Assembly (NCBI RefSeq): GCF_010731895.1
Contig: NZ_AP022596.1
Location: forward strand, 62,001-126,000
Direction of reading: 5' to 3'
Source of the DNA: Mycolicibacterium helvum
Lineage (GTDB): Bacteria > Actinomycetota > Actinomycetes > Mycobacteriales > Mycobacteriaceae
DNA: 64,000 nucleotides
The notes below the pieces were generated by a model, which was not told where the DNA came from, ran no database searches, and saw only the letters and a list, made by a program, of their open reading frames with translations. A program made the translations under genes and the position numbers. Below, piece by piece: positions 16,402 through 24,103 of the stretch (position 1 is its first letter; the number at the start of each line of letters is the position of its first letter).

Positions 16402-18315
16402 ATGACCACCACTGCGGAACACCTGCGAAACGCCCTCGACGGCCGCTGGCGCGACGTCAAGAACGAAGTGCGCGCCGAACTGGCCGCCGAGGTTTTCCGG
16501 CCGCACTACACCCCCAACACCGCCATCGCCCGCGCGAAAGTGGCCGAGCAGATGAAGATCATGGCCGCGGCCGGCGCCGCCGAGGACGGGTTCCGAAAAG
16601 AGCACGGCGGCAACGGCGATGTCGGCGCAGCGGTTGTCCGCATCGAGATGCTCGCAATGTCCGACCTGTCCCTGATGGTCAAGGCCGGGGTGCAGTGGGG
16701 GCTGTTCGGTGGCGCCATCGAGAACCTCGGCACCGAGCGCCACCACAAGGCCTACGTGCAGCGCATCATCGATCTGGACCTGTTGGGCTGTTTTGGGATG
16801 ACCGAAACCGGACACGGCAGCGACGTGCAGTCGCTGGAGACGACCGCCACCTACGACCCGGCAACCGAAGAGTTCGTGATCAACTCCCCCACGCCGTCCT
16901 CACGCAAGGACTACATCGGCGGCGCGGCCGAAACCGCCCGGGTGTCAGCGGTTTTCGCTCAGCTGATCACCGGCGGCGAAACGCATGGCGTGCACTGTTT
17001 CGTGGTGCCGATCCGCGACGAGGACGGAAACGACCTGCCGGGCGTGACCACGTCGGACTGCCTCTACAAGGGCGGGCTGCCCGGCGTCGACAACGGCCGC
17101 ATCATGTTCGACCACGTCCGCGTTCCGCGGGAGAACCTGCTGAACAAGTACGCCGATGTCGCCCCCGACGGCACGTACTCCTCGCCGATCGAGAACCCCA
17201 ACCGACGCTTCTTCACCATGCTGGGGACCTTGATCCGCGGCCGGGTCACCGTCGGCGGCAGTGCGGCCGCCTCGGCTCGGGTGGCCCTGGACATCGCCGT
17301 GCGATATGCCCTGCAGCGCAAGCAGTTCAGCGCCCCGGGCGACGAGGACGAGGTGCTGATCATGGACTATCTGGCCCATCAGCGCCGCCTCTTCCCGCTC
17401 ATCGCCCGCTCGTACGCGCTGCAGTTCGCCCAGAACGAGTTGGTGGCCAAGCTGCACGATGTACAGACCGCGGACAGCGCTGACGCCGAGGAGCAGCGCG
17501 AGCTGGAGTCCCGTGCCGCAGGCCTGAAGGCAGCCAACACCTGGCATGCCAGCGCCGCGATCCAGGAAGCCCGTGAAGCATGTGGCGGCGCAGGCTATCT
17601 CGCCGAGAACCGGCTGATCGCCCTGCGCGCCGACACCGACGTGTTCACCACCTTCGAGGGTGACAACCACGTACTGACCCAGCTGGTTGCCAAAGAACTG
17701 CTGACCGCCTACGCCGACGACATCAAGAGCATGAGCCCGGTGGAATGGGTGCGCTTCGCCGCTAACTTCGCCGGCGACCGGGTGCTGAAAAGGACTGCCG
17801 CCGAGACGATCATGCAGACCATCGTCGACTCGCGCCAGGACAACGAAGAGGAAGGCAGCCTGTTCAACCGCGGCACCCAGGTGAAGATGTTCGAGGACCG
17901 CGAGCAGTATCTGCTCTCGTCAGTAGCCCGACGGTTGCAGAGCAAGTCCAAGGAGATGTCGGCGTTCGATGCGTTCAACGCGGTGCAAGATCACGTGCTG
18001 CACACCGCCAAGGCGCACATCGACCGAATCGTGCTCGAGGCATTCGTCGCGGGTATCGATGCCTGCGAGGACGAGGAAGCCCGCACCATTCTCGGGTTGG
18101 TGTGCGACCTGTACGCGCTCTCGGTGATCGAAGACGACAAGGCCTGGTTCGTCGAACACCGCTTCCTGTCCACCGAGCGAGCCAAGGCCGTCACTCGCGG
18201 CATCAACGAACGCTGCCGGGCGCTGCGGCCGTATGCCGAACTGCTGGTCGACGGATTCGGGGTCCCCGAGCAGCTGCGCTACGCGGCGATGCTGCACCCC
18301 GAGCAGCTGGACTAG
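16402..18315 (+). CDS. Acyl-CoA oxidase/dehydrogenase family flavoprotein (637 aa)
   Basis: Length and layout fit acyl-CoA oxidases: a helical N-terminal region, a beta domain ('GCFGMTETGHGSDVQSLET' contacts FAD and substrate), then two helical domains. The catalytic glutamate is in 'TTFEGDNHVLTQLVAKELL', and 'EACGGAGYLAENR' is the FAD/dimer motif. It should oxidise acyl-CoA to enoyl-CoA using FAD in beta-oxidation; whether oxygen or an electron-transfer protein is the acceptor is not settled. ATG at 16402 has both GGGGG and a TACTTT -10-like box just upstream, so initiation may be leaderless. An earlier in-frame reading to 16354 is less likely. Confidence 0.87.
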   Translation: MTTTAEHLRNALDGRWRDVKNEVRAELAAEVFRPHYTPNTAIARAKVAEQMKIMAAAGAAEDGFRKEHGGNGDVGAAVVRIEMLAMSDLSLMVKAGVQWGLFGGAIENLGTERHHKAYVQRIIDLDLLGCFGMTETGHGSDVQSLETTATYDPATEEFVINSPTPSSRKDYIGGAAETARVSAVFAQLITGGETHGVHCFVVPIRDEDGNDLPGVTTSDCLYKGGLPGVDNGRIMFDHVRVPRENLLNKYADVAPDGTYSSPIENPNRRFFTMLGTLIRGRVTVGGSAAASARVALDIAVRYALQRKQFSAPGDEDEVLIMDYLAHQRRLFPLIARSYALQFAQNELVAKLHDVQTADSADAEEQRELESRAAGLKAANTWHASAAIQEAREACGGAGYLAENRLIALRADTDVFTTFEGDNHVLTQLVAKELLTAYADDIKSMSPVEWVRFAANFAGDRVLKRTAAETIMQTIVDSRQDNEEEGSLFNRGTQVKMFEDREQYLLSSVARRLQSKSKEMSAFDAFNAVQDHVLHTAKAHIDRIVLEAFVAGIDACEDEEARTILGLVCDLYALSVIEDDKAWFVEHRFLSTERAKAVTRGINERCRALRPYAELLVDGFGVPEQLRYAAMLHPEQLD

Positions 18316-18318
18316 CAG

Positions 18319-18353
18319 GCCGGTTGTTTTGACAATTTTGACAAAACACCGGC
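18319..18353. repeat. Stem-loop with internal TTTTGACAA direct repeat
   Basis: GCCGG-TT-GTTTTG pairs with CAAAAC-A-CCGGC around an AT-rich loop, and TTTTGACAA is repeated inside. It may end transcription of the acyl-CoA oxidase gene. It also overlaps the -35 region (TTGACA, 18338-18343) of the next gene, so a repressor site is equally possible. Confidence 0.5.
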
Positions 18354-18363
18354 GCTGACCCCG

Positions 18364-18376
18364 TAACGTCGCCGCC
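18364..18376 (+). promoter_or_regulatory. Leaderless promoter -10 (TAACGT) for the membrane operon
   Basis: TAACGT (18364-18369) fits the mycobacterial TAnnnT -10 pattern, and the GTG start codon follows after exactly 7 bases, as in leaderless mRNAs. TTGACA upstream is a possible -35, with a spacer of about 20. Confidence 0.6.
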
Positions 18377-19078
18377 GTGGAATTGACGCTGCAACGCATC
18401 GGCGCGTGGTGCGGGACCATCATGATCGTGCTGTACGGGACGAGCCTTTCGGGGATAGCGCGGATGTTTCCGCCGCTGTCACCTGTCGCGTCTCCCGAGG
18501 AGATCGCCGACTTCTACATCGACCACAAGATCTGGATCCGCATCGGCGTCGCCGGGTGCCTGCTGACGTCGGTGATCGCGCTACCGTTCCTGGCCACCAT
18601 CGTGCTGCGCATCCGCCGCATCGAAGGGCAGTGGGGCATGCTGTCGATCACGCAGCTGTTCGCCGCGACGATTTTCGTTCCCGCCCTGCTGTTTCCGTTC
18701 CTGATCATGGCGGCGGCTGCATTCCGTCCCGAATCCCGGCCACCGGATATCACCCAGGCACTCAACGACGTGTTCTGGCTGATGTTCATCGGCATCGTCG
18801 GGACGATCATCGTGCAAAACATCACCCTGGCGATCGCGTCCTTCATCGACAAGACCGAGCCGCAGACGTTCCCGCGCTGGTACGGCTACCTCAACCTGTG
18901 GGTGGCCCTGCTGTCGCTGCCGGGGTGCGTGGTCGTGGTGTTCAATGACGGCCCACTGGCCTGGCACGGGGTATTCGCGTTCTACATTCCGGGTGCGGCG
19001 CTGACGATATGGATGTTCTCGACAACCTACGTGCTGAACCGCGGCATCAAGGCCCAGCAGCTCGCCGAAGCACAATGA
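18377..19078 (+). CDS. Six-span integral membrane protein of unknown function (233 aa)
   Basis: Hydrophobic segments lie near residues 8-30, 55-80, 92-115, 133-155, 170-190 and 195-220. There are no catalytic motifs I recognise. A soluble loop 'SPEEIADFYIDHKIWIRIG' follows the first span and resembles mycobacterial membrane proteins found beside cytochrome oxidase-like subunits. The GTG start is probably leaderless. Its stop overlaps the start of the oxidase III-like gene (ATGA), so it belongs to that operon and may be an assembly or structural partner. Confidence 0.7.
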   Translation: MELTLQRIGAWCGTIMIVLYGTSLSGIARMFPPLSPVASPEEIADFYIDHKIWIRIGVAGCLLTSVIALPFLATIVLRIRRIEGQWGMLSITQLFAATIFVPALLFPFLIMAAAAFRPESRPPDITQALNDVFWLMFIGIVGTIIVQNITLAIASFIDKTEPQTFPRWYGYLNLWVALLSLPGCVVVVFNDGPLAWHGVFAFYIPGAALTIWMFSTTYVLNRGIKAQQLAEAQ

Positions 19079-19659
19079 CGGCGGTGGGACAACCACCAGC
19101 CAGCGCGCGACGCATTCCCGGCGAACAGGGCACGTGGGTATTCCTGTTCGGCGACATGCTGGTGTTCGCCGTGTTCTTCGCAACCTTCATGGTCGAAAGA
19201 TCCAAGGCACCAGAAGTTTTCGACGTGGCGCGCAAGACTTTGCATGTCAACATCGGCCTGGTCAACACGCTGGTGCTGCTGACCAGCTCGCTGTTCGTGG
19301 TGGCCGCGATCGGCGCCATCCGCACCGGTGCGCGCTCGATTGCCGCCCGCGCGCTGCTGATCGCGATCGGCTGCGGTGTCGCGTTCGTGGCCCTGAAGGT
19401 GACCGAGTACGTCTTGCTGGGCACTGCCGGGCATGGGCCGGGCGCCAACCACTTCTACCTCTACTACTTCATCCTGACCGGGCTGCACCTGCTGCACGTC
19501 CTCATCGGGCTCCTGGTGCTGACGTTGATGTTCACCCAGACCCGGCGGACCGAACTCTCGGCCACCCGGCTTGCGGTGATCGAGGGCGGCGGCTGCTTCT
19601 GGCACCTGGTGGACCTGTTGTGGATCGTCTTGTTCCCACTCCTGTACCTGGTGAGCTGA
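19075..19659 (+). CDS. Cytochrome c oxidase subunit III family protein (NorE-like, 194 aa)
   Basis: Five hydrophobic spans carry heme-copper oxidase subunit III hallmarks: 'GEQGTWVFLFGDMLVFAVFF' near the start, 'YLYYFILTGLHLLHVLIGL' in the middle (conserved H-x-x-H) and 'CFWHLVDLLWIVLFPLLYL' at the end. It is shorter than a respiratory subunit III (about 260 aa) and matches the NorE/CyoC-type accessory subunit. No catalytic subunit I or NorB is adjacent, so it may join an oxidase or nitric-oxide reductase encoded elsewhere. The ATG overlaps the preceding stop, and its stop overlaps the next start (TGATG). Confidence 0.85.
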   Translation: MTAVGQPPASARRIPGEQGTWVFLFGDMLVFAVFFATFMVERSKAPEVFDVARKTLHVNIGLVNTLVLLTSSLFVVAAIGAIRTGARSIAARALLIAIGCGVAFVALKVTEYVLLGTAGHGPGANHFYLYYFILTGLHLLHVLIGLLVLTLMFTQTRRTELSATRLAVIEGGGCFWHLVDLLWIVLFPLLYLVS

Positions 19660-19922
19660 TGTTGCAGTACGTGCGTAACCGCGCCGGCGTGAGCTGGCTG
19701 ATCCTGGTCGCCGCCACCCTCGCCTCGTTTGCACTGGGCGCCGACCACGGCACCGGGTCCCTGGTCGCGGTCGCCGTGTTGGCGATCGCGGCGATCAAGG
19801 TGCGGCTGGTGGGCCTGGACTTCATGGAATTGCGGCACGCCCCGATTCCGTTGCGGGTGGCGTTCGAGGTGTACTGGGTGACGCTATGGGCGCTGCTGTC
19901 CGGCCTTTATTTGTGGCTCTGA
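19659..19922 (+). CDS. Cytochrome c oxidase subunit IV family protein (NorF-like, 87 aa)
   Basis: This small membrane protein has three hydrophobic stretches ('WLILVAATLASFAL', 'LVAVAVLAIAAIKV', 'VYWVTLWALLSGLYLWL') and the family segment 'LVGLDFMELRHAP'. It is coupled to the subunit III-like gene by a TGATG overlap. As a small subunit it would stabilise a heme-copper oxidase or nitric-oxide reductase complex. It ends 24 bases before the tRNA-Asn gene on the opposite strand. Confidence 0.82.
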   Translation: MLQYVRNRAGVSWLILVAATLASFALGADHGTGSLVAVAVLAIAAIKVRLVGLDFMELRHAPIPLRVAFEVYWVTLWALLSGLYLWL

Positions 19923-19945
19923 CGCGATCGCCTTGGAAGGTCTTG

Positions 19946-20018
19946 CTCCCCCGCTTGGACTCGAACCAAGAACCGTCCGATTAACAGTCGGAAGCTCTGC
20001 CAATTGAGCTACAGGGGA
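19946..20018 (-). tRNA. tRNA-Asn (GUU anticodon)
   Basis: The minus strand gives a complete 73-nt cloverleaf. The acceptor is TCCCCTG/CGGGGGA with discriminator G. The D arm is GCTC..GAGC, the anticodon stem is TCCGA/TCGGA around CTGTTAA (anticodon GTT), and the T arm is CTTGG-TTCGAGT-CCAAG. The CCA end is not encoded. Confidence 0.97.
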
Positions 20019-20171
20019 CTATCTTCTTCCCGCGCCAGCGCGCTTGCGCTGATGCGGACCGGAGAGTGACTCTAGCCTATCGGGCACCCTCGACGCCAAA
20101 ACGGGTGGGCGGGCGCCAACCCGGTCGCGTCAGGCAGGATGGTGGGGCGGGGTTTCGATGGAGGGAGCGCA

Positions 20172-20420
20172 GTGATCCGGTTTCTAGCCGCACTTGGAGT
20201 GGGCTACGTGTTGGGCACCAAGGCCGGTCGTAAGCGCTACGAGCAGATCGTCGGCACCTATAAAGCGCTGACCGGTCATCCCGCCACCAAAACCGTCATC
20301 GACGCCGGGCGCCGCAAGATCGCCGACCGGGTGTCACCGGATCCGGATCCGAAGATGGTCACACTGACCGAAATCGACGCCAACACCACCGTGGTGGAAC
20401 CACAGCGGTCGGAGAACTAG
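20172..20420 (+). CDS. Small conserved protein, YtxH/Rv2342-like (82 aa)
   Basis: The N-terminus 'VIRFLAALGVGYVLGTKAGRKRYEQI' is a short glycine-containing membrane-associated helix followed by a basic helix, as in YtxH-type proteins. The rest is polar. GTG start at 20172 has GGAGGGAG about 8 bases upstream; an earlier in-frame start is possible but lacks a site. It sits before dnaG as Rv2342 does in M. tuberculosis. Function is unknown; relatives are envelope-associated. Confidence 0.75.
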   Translation: MIRFLAALGVGYVLGTKAGRKRYEQIVGTYKALTGHPATKTVIDAGRRKIADRVSPDPDPKMVTLTEIDANTTVVEPQRSEN

Positions 20421-20473
20421 GCACAACGAGATCGACCCTAGGGTCGTCAGTAGAAGAGAATCACAGCCCTCGT

Positions 20474-20492
20474 GTCGGTCTCGACGACCGAC
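20474..20492. terminator. Stem-loop between convergent genes
   Basis: GTCGGTC-TCGAC-GACCGAC forms a 7-bp stem with a 5-base loop between two convergent genes. A second perfect palindrome, CGACCCTAGGGTCG, lies about 30 bases earlier. No T-run follows, which is usual for mycobacterial terminators. Confidence 0.55.
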
Positions 20493-20498
20493 CGACGA

Positions 20499-20816
20499 TT
20501 AGCCCAGCGGAATGCTGATGGTCTGACCCGGCAGCAGCGGGCCAGTGCTGACACCGATACCGCCGCCACCGTAACCCGGGCCGCCCGCGTCCGGGCCCCA
20601 GACGCCGAGCTGCGGGGTGCCCACGCTGACGTTGTTGTTCGAGTAGCTCAGGCACTGCCCGTCGCCGCGGGAACCGAACCACGCCAAGCAGGTGCCGCCG
20701 GGGTTCGCCGACGCGGTCGGGGCGGTCAGTGCAGCCACAGCCGGGACCGCAGCCGCAGCCACGGCGAGCGCGCCAACAACGGCGATACGCCGAGCACGAG
20801 TATTCGCGGTAGTCAT
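20499..20816 (-). CDS. Small secreted protein with Gly/Pro-rich C-terminus (105 aa)
   Basis: An N-terminal signal peptide is clear: basic 'TRARRIAVVGALAVAAAAVPAV', then cleavage after 'ASA' before 'NPGGTC'. The mature part has two cysteines (GTCLAW and GQCLSY) that probably form a disulfide, and a glycine-rich stretch 'GGPGYGGGGIG'. It ends with a short beta-like segment. The ATG at 20816 follows AAAGG by about 7 bases. No enzymatic motif is visible. Short exported proteins of this kind are common in mycobacteria and mostly uncharacterised. Confidence 0.8.
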   Translation of the reverse strand: MTTANTRARRIAVVGALAVAAAAVPAVAALTAPTASANPGGTCLAWFGSRGDGQCLSYSNNNVSVGTPQLGVWGPDAGGPGYGGGGIGVSTGPLLPGQTISIPLG

Positions 20817-20871
20817 ATCTGACCTTTCGCTCCAGACAGGCAGTCCGTTAACCATAGCCTGCTGACTCTTC

Positions 20872-22806
20872 TCACGCAGTCAGGTCGTCGCCGCTCGCTT
20901 GTTCCAGCAGGCTGCGCCGATACGCCTCCAGCGCCACCAGATCGCCGAACAAGGCGTGATATTCGTCTCCCTGTTCCACCGGCGACATCCGCTGCAGCTT
21001 GGACTTGACCTCGGCGACTTGGCGGCCCACCCAGACCTCCTGCAGCCGGGCCAGCACACTGCCGATGTAGCGGGGCAGTTTCTCCTCGTCCTCGACCCGG
21101 ATCGTCTCCACCCCGAGCTCCATGATCAGGCCTTCTGTCGCAGCGGCGCCGCTCTGTTCGCGCACCGTATCGATCCACTGACCGCCGGTCATGCCCGACG
21201 ACGTCCCACCGGCCACCTCGATCGCGGTGCGCACCGCGGCATAACCGGGATGGGTGAAGCTCTCCACGGTCAGCGAATCGAAGACCGGTCCCGCCAGCGC
21301 GGGATACTGCAGCGCGGCCTTGAGCGCTTCACGTTGCGGCCACAGCGTCGGATCGCGAGGGTCAGGACGGCGGGCCGCACCATCGGCAACCGGTTTGGGC
21401 CCCCCAGCGGCCGCGCGCCGGTTGTCGCCTCGGGCCCCAGGCTTGTGGCCGGCCTCCTCACGGACCCGTGCGATCACCTGGGCGACATCCTCCCAGCCGA
21501 CCCAGCCGGCGAGCTGGCGGGCGTACTCGTCGCGCAACGTCGGGTCCTTGATCTGGGCGACCATCGGCACGCACCGACGTAACGCCGCCACCCGGCCCTC
21601 AGCCATGTCAAGGTCGTGCTCGGCCAGCGCGGTGCGGATGGCGAACTCGAACAGCGGCGTGCGCCGGGCCACCAGATCGCGCAGCGCCGTGTCGCCCTGC
21701 GCCAGCCGCAGATCGCACGGGTCCATGCCGTCGGCCGCGACGGCCACGAAACTCTGGCCCGCCAGGTTCTGTTCACCCGCGAACGCCTTCAGGGCGGCCG
21801 CGCGGCCGGCTGCGTCTCCGTCGAACACGTAGATCAGTTCGCCGCGAAAGAACTTGTCATCCATCATCAGTCGTCGCAGCATCGACAGGTGTTCGTCGCC
21901 GAACGCCGTGCCGCAGGAGGCGACCGCGGTGGTCACCCCGGCCAGGTGCATGGCCATCACATCGGTGTAGCCCTCGACGACGACGGCTTGATGGCCCTTG
22001 GCGATGTCCCGTTTGGCCAAGTCGATGCCGAACAAGACGTTGGACTTCTTGTACAGCACGGTTTCTGGGGTATTGACGTACTTGGCTTCCATCTGGTCAT
22101 CGTCGAAGATCCGGCGCGCGCCGAAGCCGACGACCTCGCCGCTGGCGCTGCGAATCGGCCACAGCAGCCTGCGGTGGAAGCGGTCCATCGGACCGCGCCT
22201 GCCCTCCCGGGACAACCCGGCGGCTTCGAGTTCCTTGAACTCGAAGCCTTTTCGGATCAGATGCTTGGTCAGCGAATCCCAGCCCGACGGCGCGAATCCG
22301 CAGCCGAACTGCCGCGCCGCGGCGGCGTCGAAGTTGCGCTCGGTGAGGTAATTCCTGGCCGGCGCGGCTTCCTCGGATTCCAGTGCGGCAGCATAAAACT
22401 CCTGCGCGGCGGCGTTCGCGGCGGTCAGCCGGCTGCGGCTGCCGCGGTCGCGCTGCACGCTCGTGCCGCCGCCGCTGTAGGTCACGGTGTAGCCGATGCG
22501 GTCGGCCAGCATCTCCACGGCTTCGACGAAGCTGACGTGTTCGATCTTCAGGATGAAGGCGTAGACGTCACCGCCCTCCCCACAGCCGAAGCAGTGGAAG
22601 TGGCCGTGGTTGGGGCGCACATGGAACGACGGCGATTTCTCGTCGTGGAACGGGCACAAACCCTTCATCGAATCGGCACCGGCGCGGCGCAACTGGACGT
22701 AGTCGCCGACGACGTCTTCGATGCGGACTTGTTCGCGGATGGCGGCGATATCGCGTTCGGAGATGCGGCCCTTTCGGTCCCCGCTCCCGCTTACCGCTGT
22801 CACCAT
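20872..22806 (-). CDS. dnaG: DNA primase DnaG
   Basis: This primase makes RNA primers at the replication fork. The N-terminal zinc finger is visible as 'GLCPFHDEKSPSFHV' and 'HFHCFGCGEGGDVY' (CHC2 type). The TOPRIM core follows, with 'VVEGYTDVMAMHLAG' (catalytic Glu) and 'ELIYVFDGDAAGRAAA' (DxD). The C-terminal region binds helicase. About 640 aa is the normal length. The start is one of GTG 22812, ATG 22806 or GTG 22803; the ATG is listed. It follows dgt by about 10 bases on the same strand, an order also known from M. tuberculosis (Rv2343c/Rv2344c). Confidence 0.97.
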   Translation of the reverse strand: MVTAVSGSGDRKGRISERDIAAIREQVRIEDVVGDYVQLRRAGADSMKGLCPFHDEKSPSFHVRPNHGHFHCFGCGEGGDVYAFILKIEHVSFVEAVEMLADRIGYTVTYSGGGTSVQRDRGSRSRLTAANAAAQEFYAAALESEEAAPARNYLTERNFDAAAARQFGCGFAPSGWDSLTKHLIRKGFEFKELEAAGLSREGRRGPMDRFHRRLLWPIRSASGEVVGFGARRIFDDDQMEAKYVNTPETVLYKKSNVLFGIDLAKRDIAKGHQAVVVEGYTDVMAMHLAGVTTAVASCGTAFGDEHLSMLRRLMMDDKFFRGELIYVFDGDAAGRAAALKAFAGEQNLAGQSFVAVAADGMDPCDLRLAQGDTALRDLVARRTPLFEFAIRTALAEHDLDMAEGRVAALRRCVPMVAQIKDPTLRDEYARQLAGWVGWEDVAQVIARVREEAGHKPGARGDNRRAAAGGPKPVADGAARRPDPRDPTLWPQREALKAALQYPALAGPVFDSLTVESFTHPGYAAVRTAIEVAGGTSSGMTGGQWIDTVREQSGAAATEGLIMELGVETIRVEDEEKLPRYIGSVLARLQEVWVGRQVAEVKSKLQRMSPVEQGDEYHALFGDLVALEAYRRSLLEQASGDDLTA

Positions 22807-22815
22807 CGGCACAGT

Positions 22816-24060
22816 CTAGAGCTCGATGCGCTCCAGCCGGCCTTCGGTGAAGGACGCGATCTGATCGACAACAACGCGCATCCGGGCGGCGTCGTCGGCA
22901 GCGCCGTTGAATTCGGGCGCGAACACCGGATCCAGCGTCGCTGGCGCGCCGTCGAGCAACCAATGCGCCACCTGGTGAATGCGCTCCCGCTGCCGTGCCT
23001 GCAGTTCGAGGTGCCGTGGGTCGGACATGATGAATTGCAGAGCCAGCGTCTTGAGCAGCGCGACCTCGGCCCGGACCGTCGCCGGCACCTGCAGATCAGC
23101 CTGATAACGCACCAGCGGCTGCGGCCCGGCCTGGTCGTGGGTGAGCCGCACCGCCGCCGAGGCGAACCGGCCCACCAGTTCACTGGTCAGCCGCTTGAGT
23201 GCGACCGACGCCGCGAGGGTCCCGTCGTACTTGCCGATGCCGGCCACCACCGGCAGCTGGGACAGCCGGCGCGCCGCGGCCTCCAGATCGTCGGCGCTCA
23301 CACCGCTGGACTCCCCCAGCCGGCCCAACGCCGCCGCGGCGTCGTCGTCGGCCAGCACCCGCAGGTCGATCCGGCCCGACACCACACCGTCCTCGACGTC
23401 GTGCACCGAGTAGGCGACATCGTCGGCCCAGTCCATCACCTGGGACTCCAGACAGGGCCGCTGCGACTGTGCGCTTGTCCGCACCCAGTCGGCGAGCGCC
23501 CGGTCGTCTTGGTAGAAACCGAACTTGCGTCCGCGCTCACCACGGAACCACGGGTATTTCGTGACCGCGTCCAACGCCGCGCGGGTCAGGTTCAGTCCGA
23601 CGCTACGACCCTGCCCATCAAGCACTTTGGGCTCGATGCGGGTCAGGATCCGGAAGTTCTGGGCGTTGCCTTCGAATCCGCCGCAGGCGGCCGCGAACTC
23701 GTCGAGGGCGCGTTCGCCGTTGTGGCCGTACGGCGGGTGACCGATGTCGTGGGCCAGTCCGGCCATGTCCACCAGGTCGGGATCACAGCCCAGCGGCACC
23801 GCCATGCCTCGCCCGATCTGAGCGACCTCCAGCGAGTGGGTCAGCCGGGTGCGGGGGTTCTCACTCTCCCGGGGTCCGACCACCTGGGTCTTGTCGGCCA
23901 GCCGGCGAAACGCAGCGCAATGCAGCACGCGCGCGCGGTCGCGGGCGAAATCGGTGCGGTGCTCGGTCGACGTACCGGGCAGCCCGGCAGTCTTCGGGGG
24001 TTCATCCACCACCCGCTCACGGTCGGCCTCGTCGTACTGGCCATGCTCATTCGTCCTCAC
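22816..24060 (-). CDS. dgt: Deoxyguanosinetriphosphate triphosphohydrolase-like protein
   Basis: This HD-domain phosphohydrolase hydrolyses dNTP to deoxynucleoside and triphosphate and helps set nucleotide pools. Metal ligands are visible in '[15 protein letters not shown]' (H), '[17 protein letters not shown]' (HD) and '[17 protein letters not shown]' (D). The GTG at 24060 is chosen: the other candidate, an ATG at 24105, would overlap the start of the divergent TPM gene. No Shine-Dalgarno precedes this GTG, but TATGCC lies 7-8 bases before, so translation may be leaderless. It forms a unit with dnaG. Confidence 0.92.
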   Translation of the reverse strand: MRTNEHGQYDEADRERVVDEPPKTAGLPGTSTEHRTDFARDRARVLHCAAFRRLADKTQVVGPRESENPRTRLTHSLEVAQIGRGMAVPLGCDPDLVDMAGLAHDIGHPPYGHNGERALDEFAAACGGFEGNAQNFRILTRIEPKVLDGQGRSVGLNLTRAALDAVTKYPWFRGERGRKFGFYQDDRALADWVRTSAQSQRPCLESQVMDWADDVAYSVHDVEDGVVSGRIDLRVLADDDAAAALGRLGESSGVSADDLEAAARRLSQLPVVAGIGKYDGTLAASVALKRLTSELVGRFASAAVRLTHDQAGPQPLVRYQADLQVPATVRAEVALLKTLALQFIMSDPRHLELQARQRERIHQVAHWLLDGAPATLDPVFAPEFNGAADDAARMRVVVDQIASFTEGRLERIEL

Positions 24061-24103
24061 CGAGGCATAGTCTGCCAGCCCAGCCCTACTACATTTGACG
24101 CTC

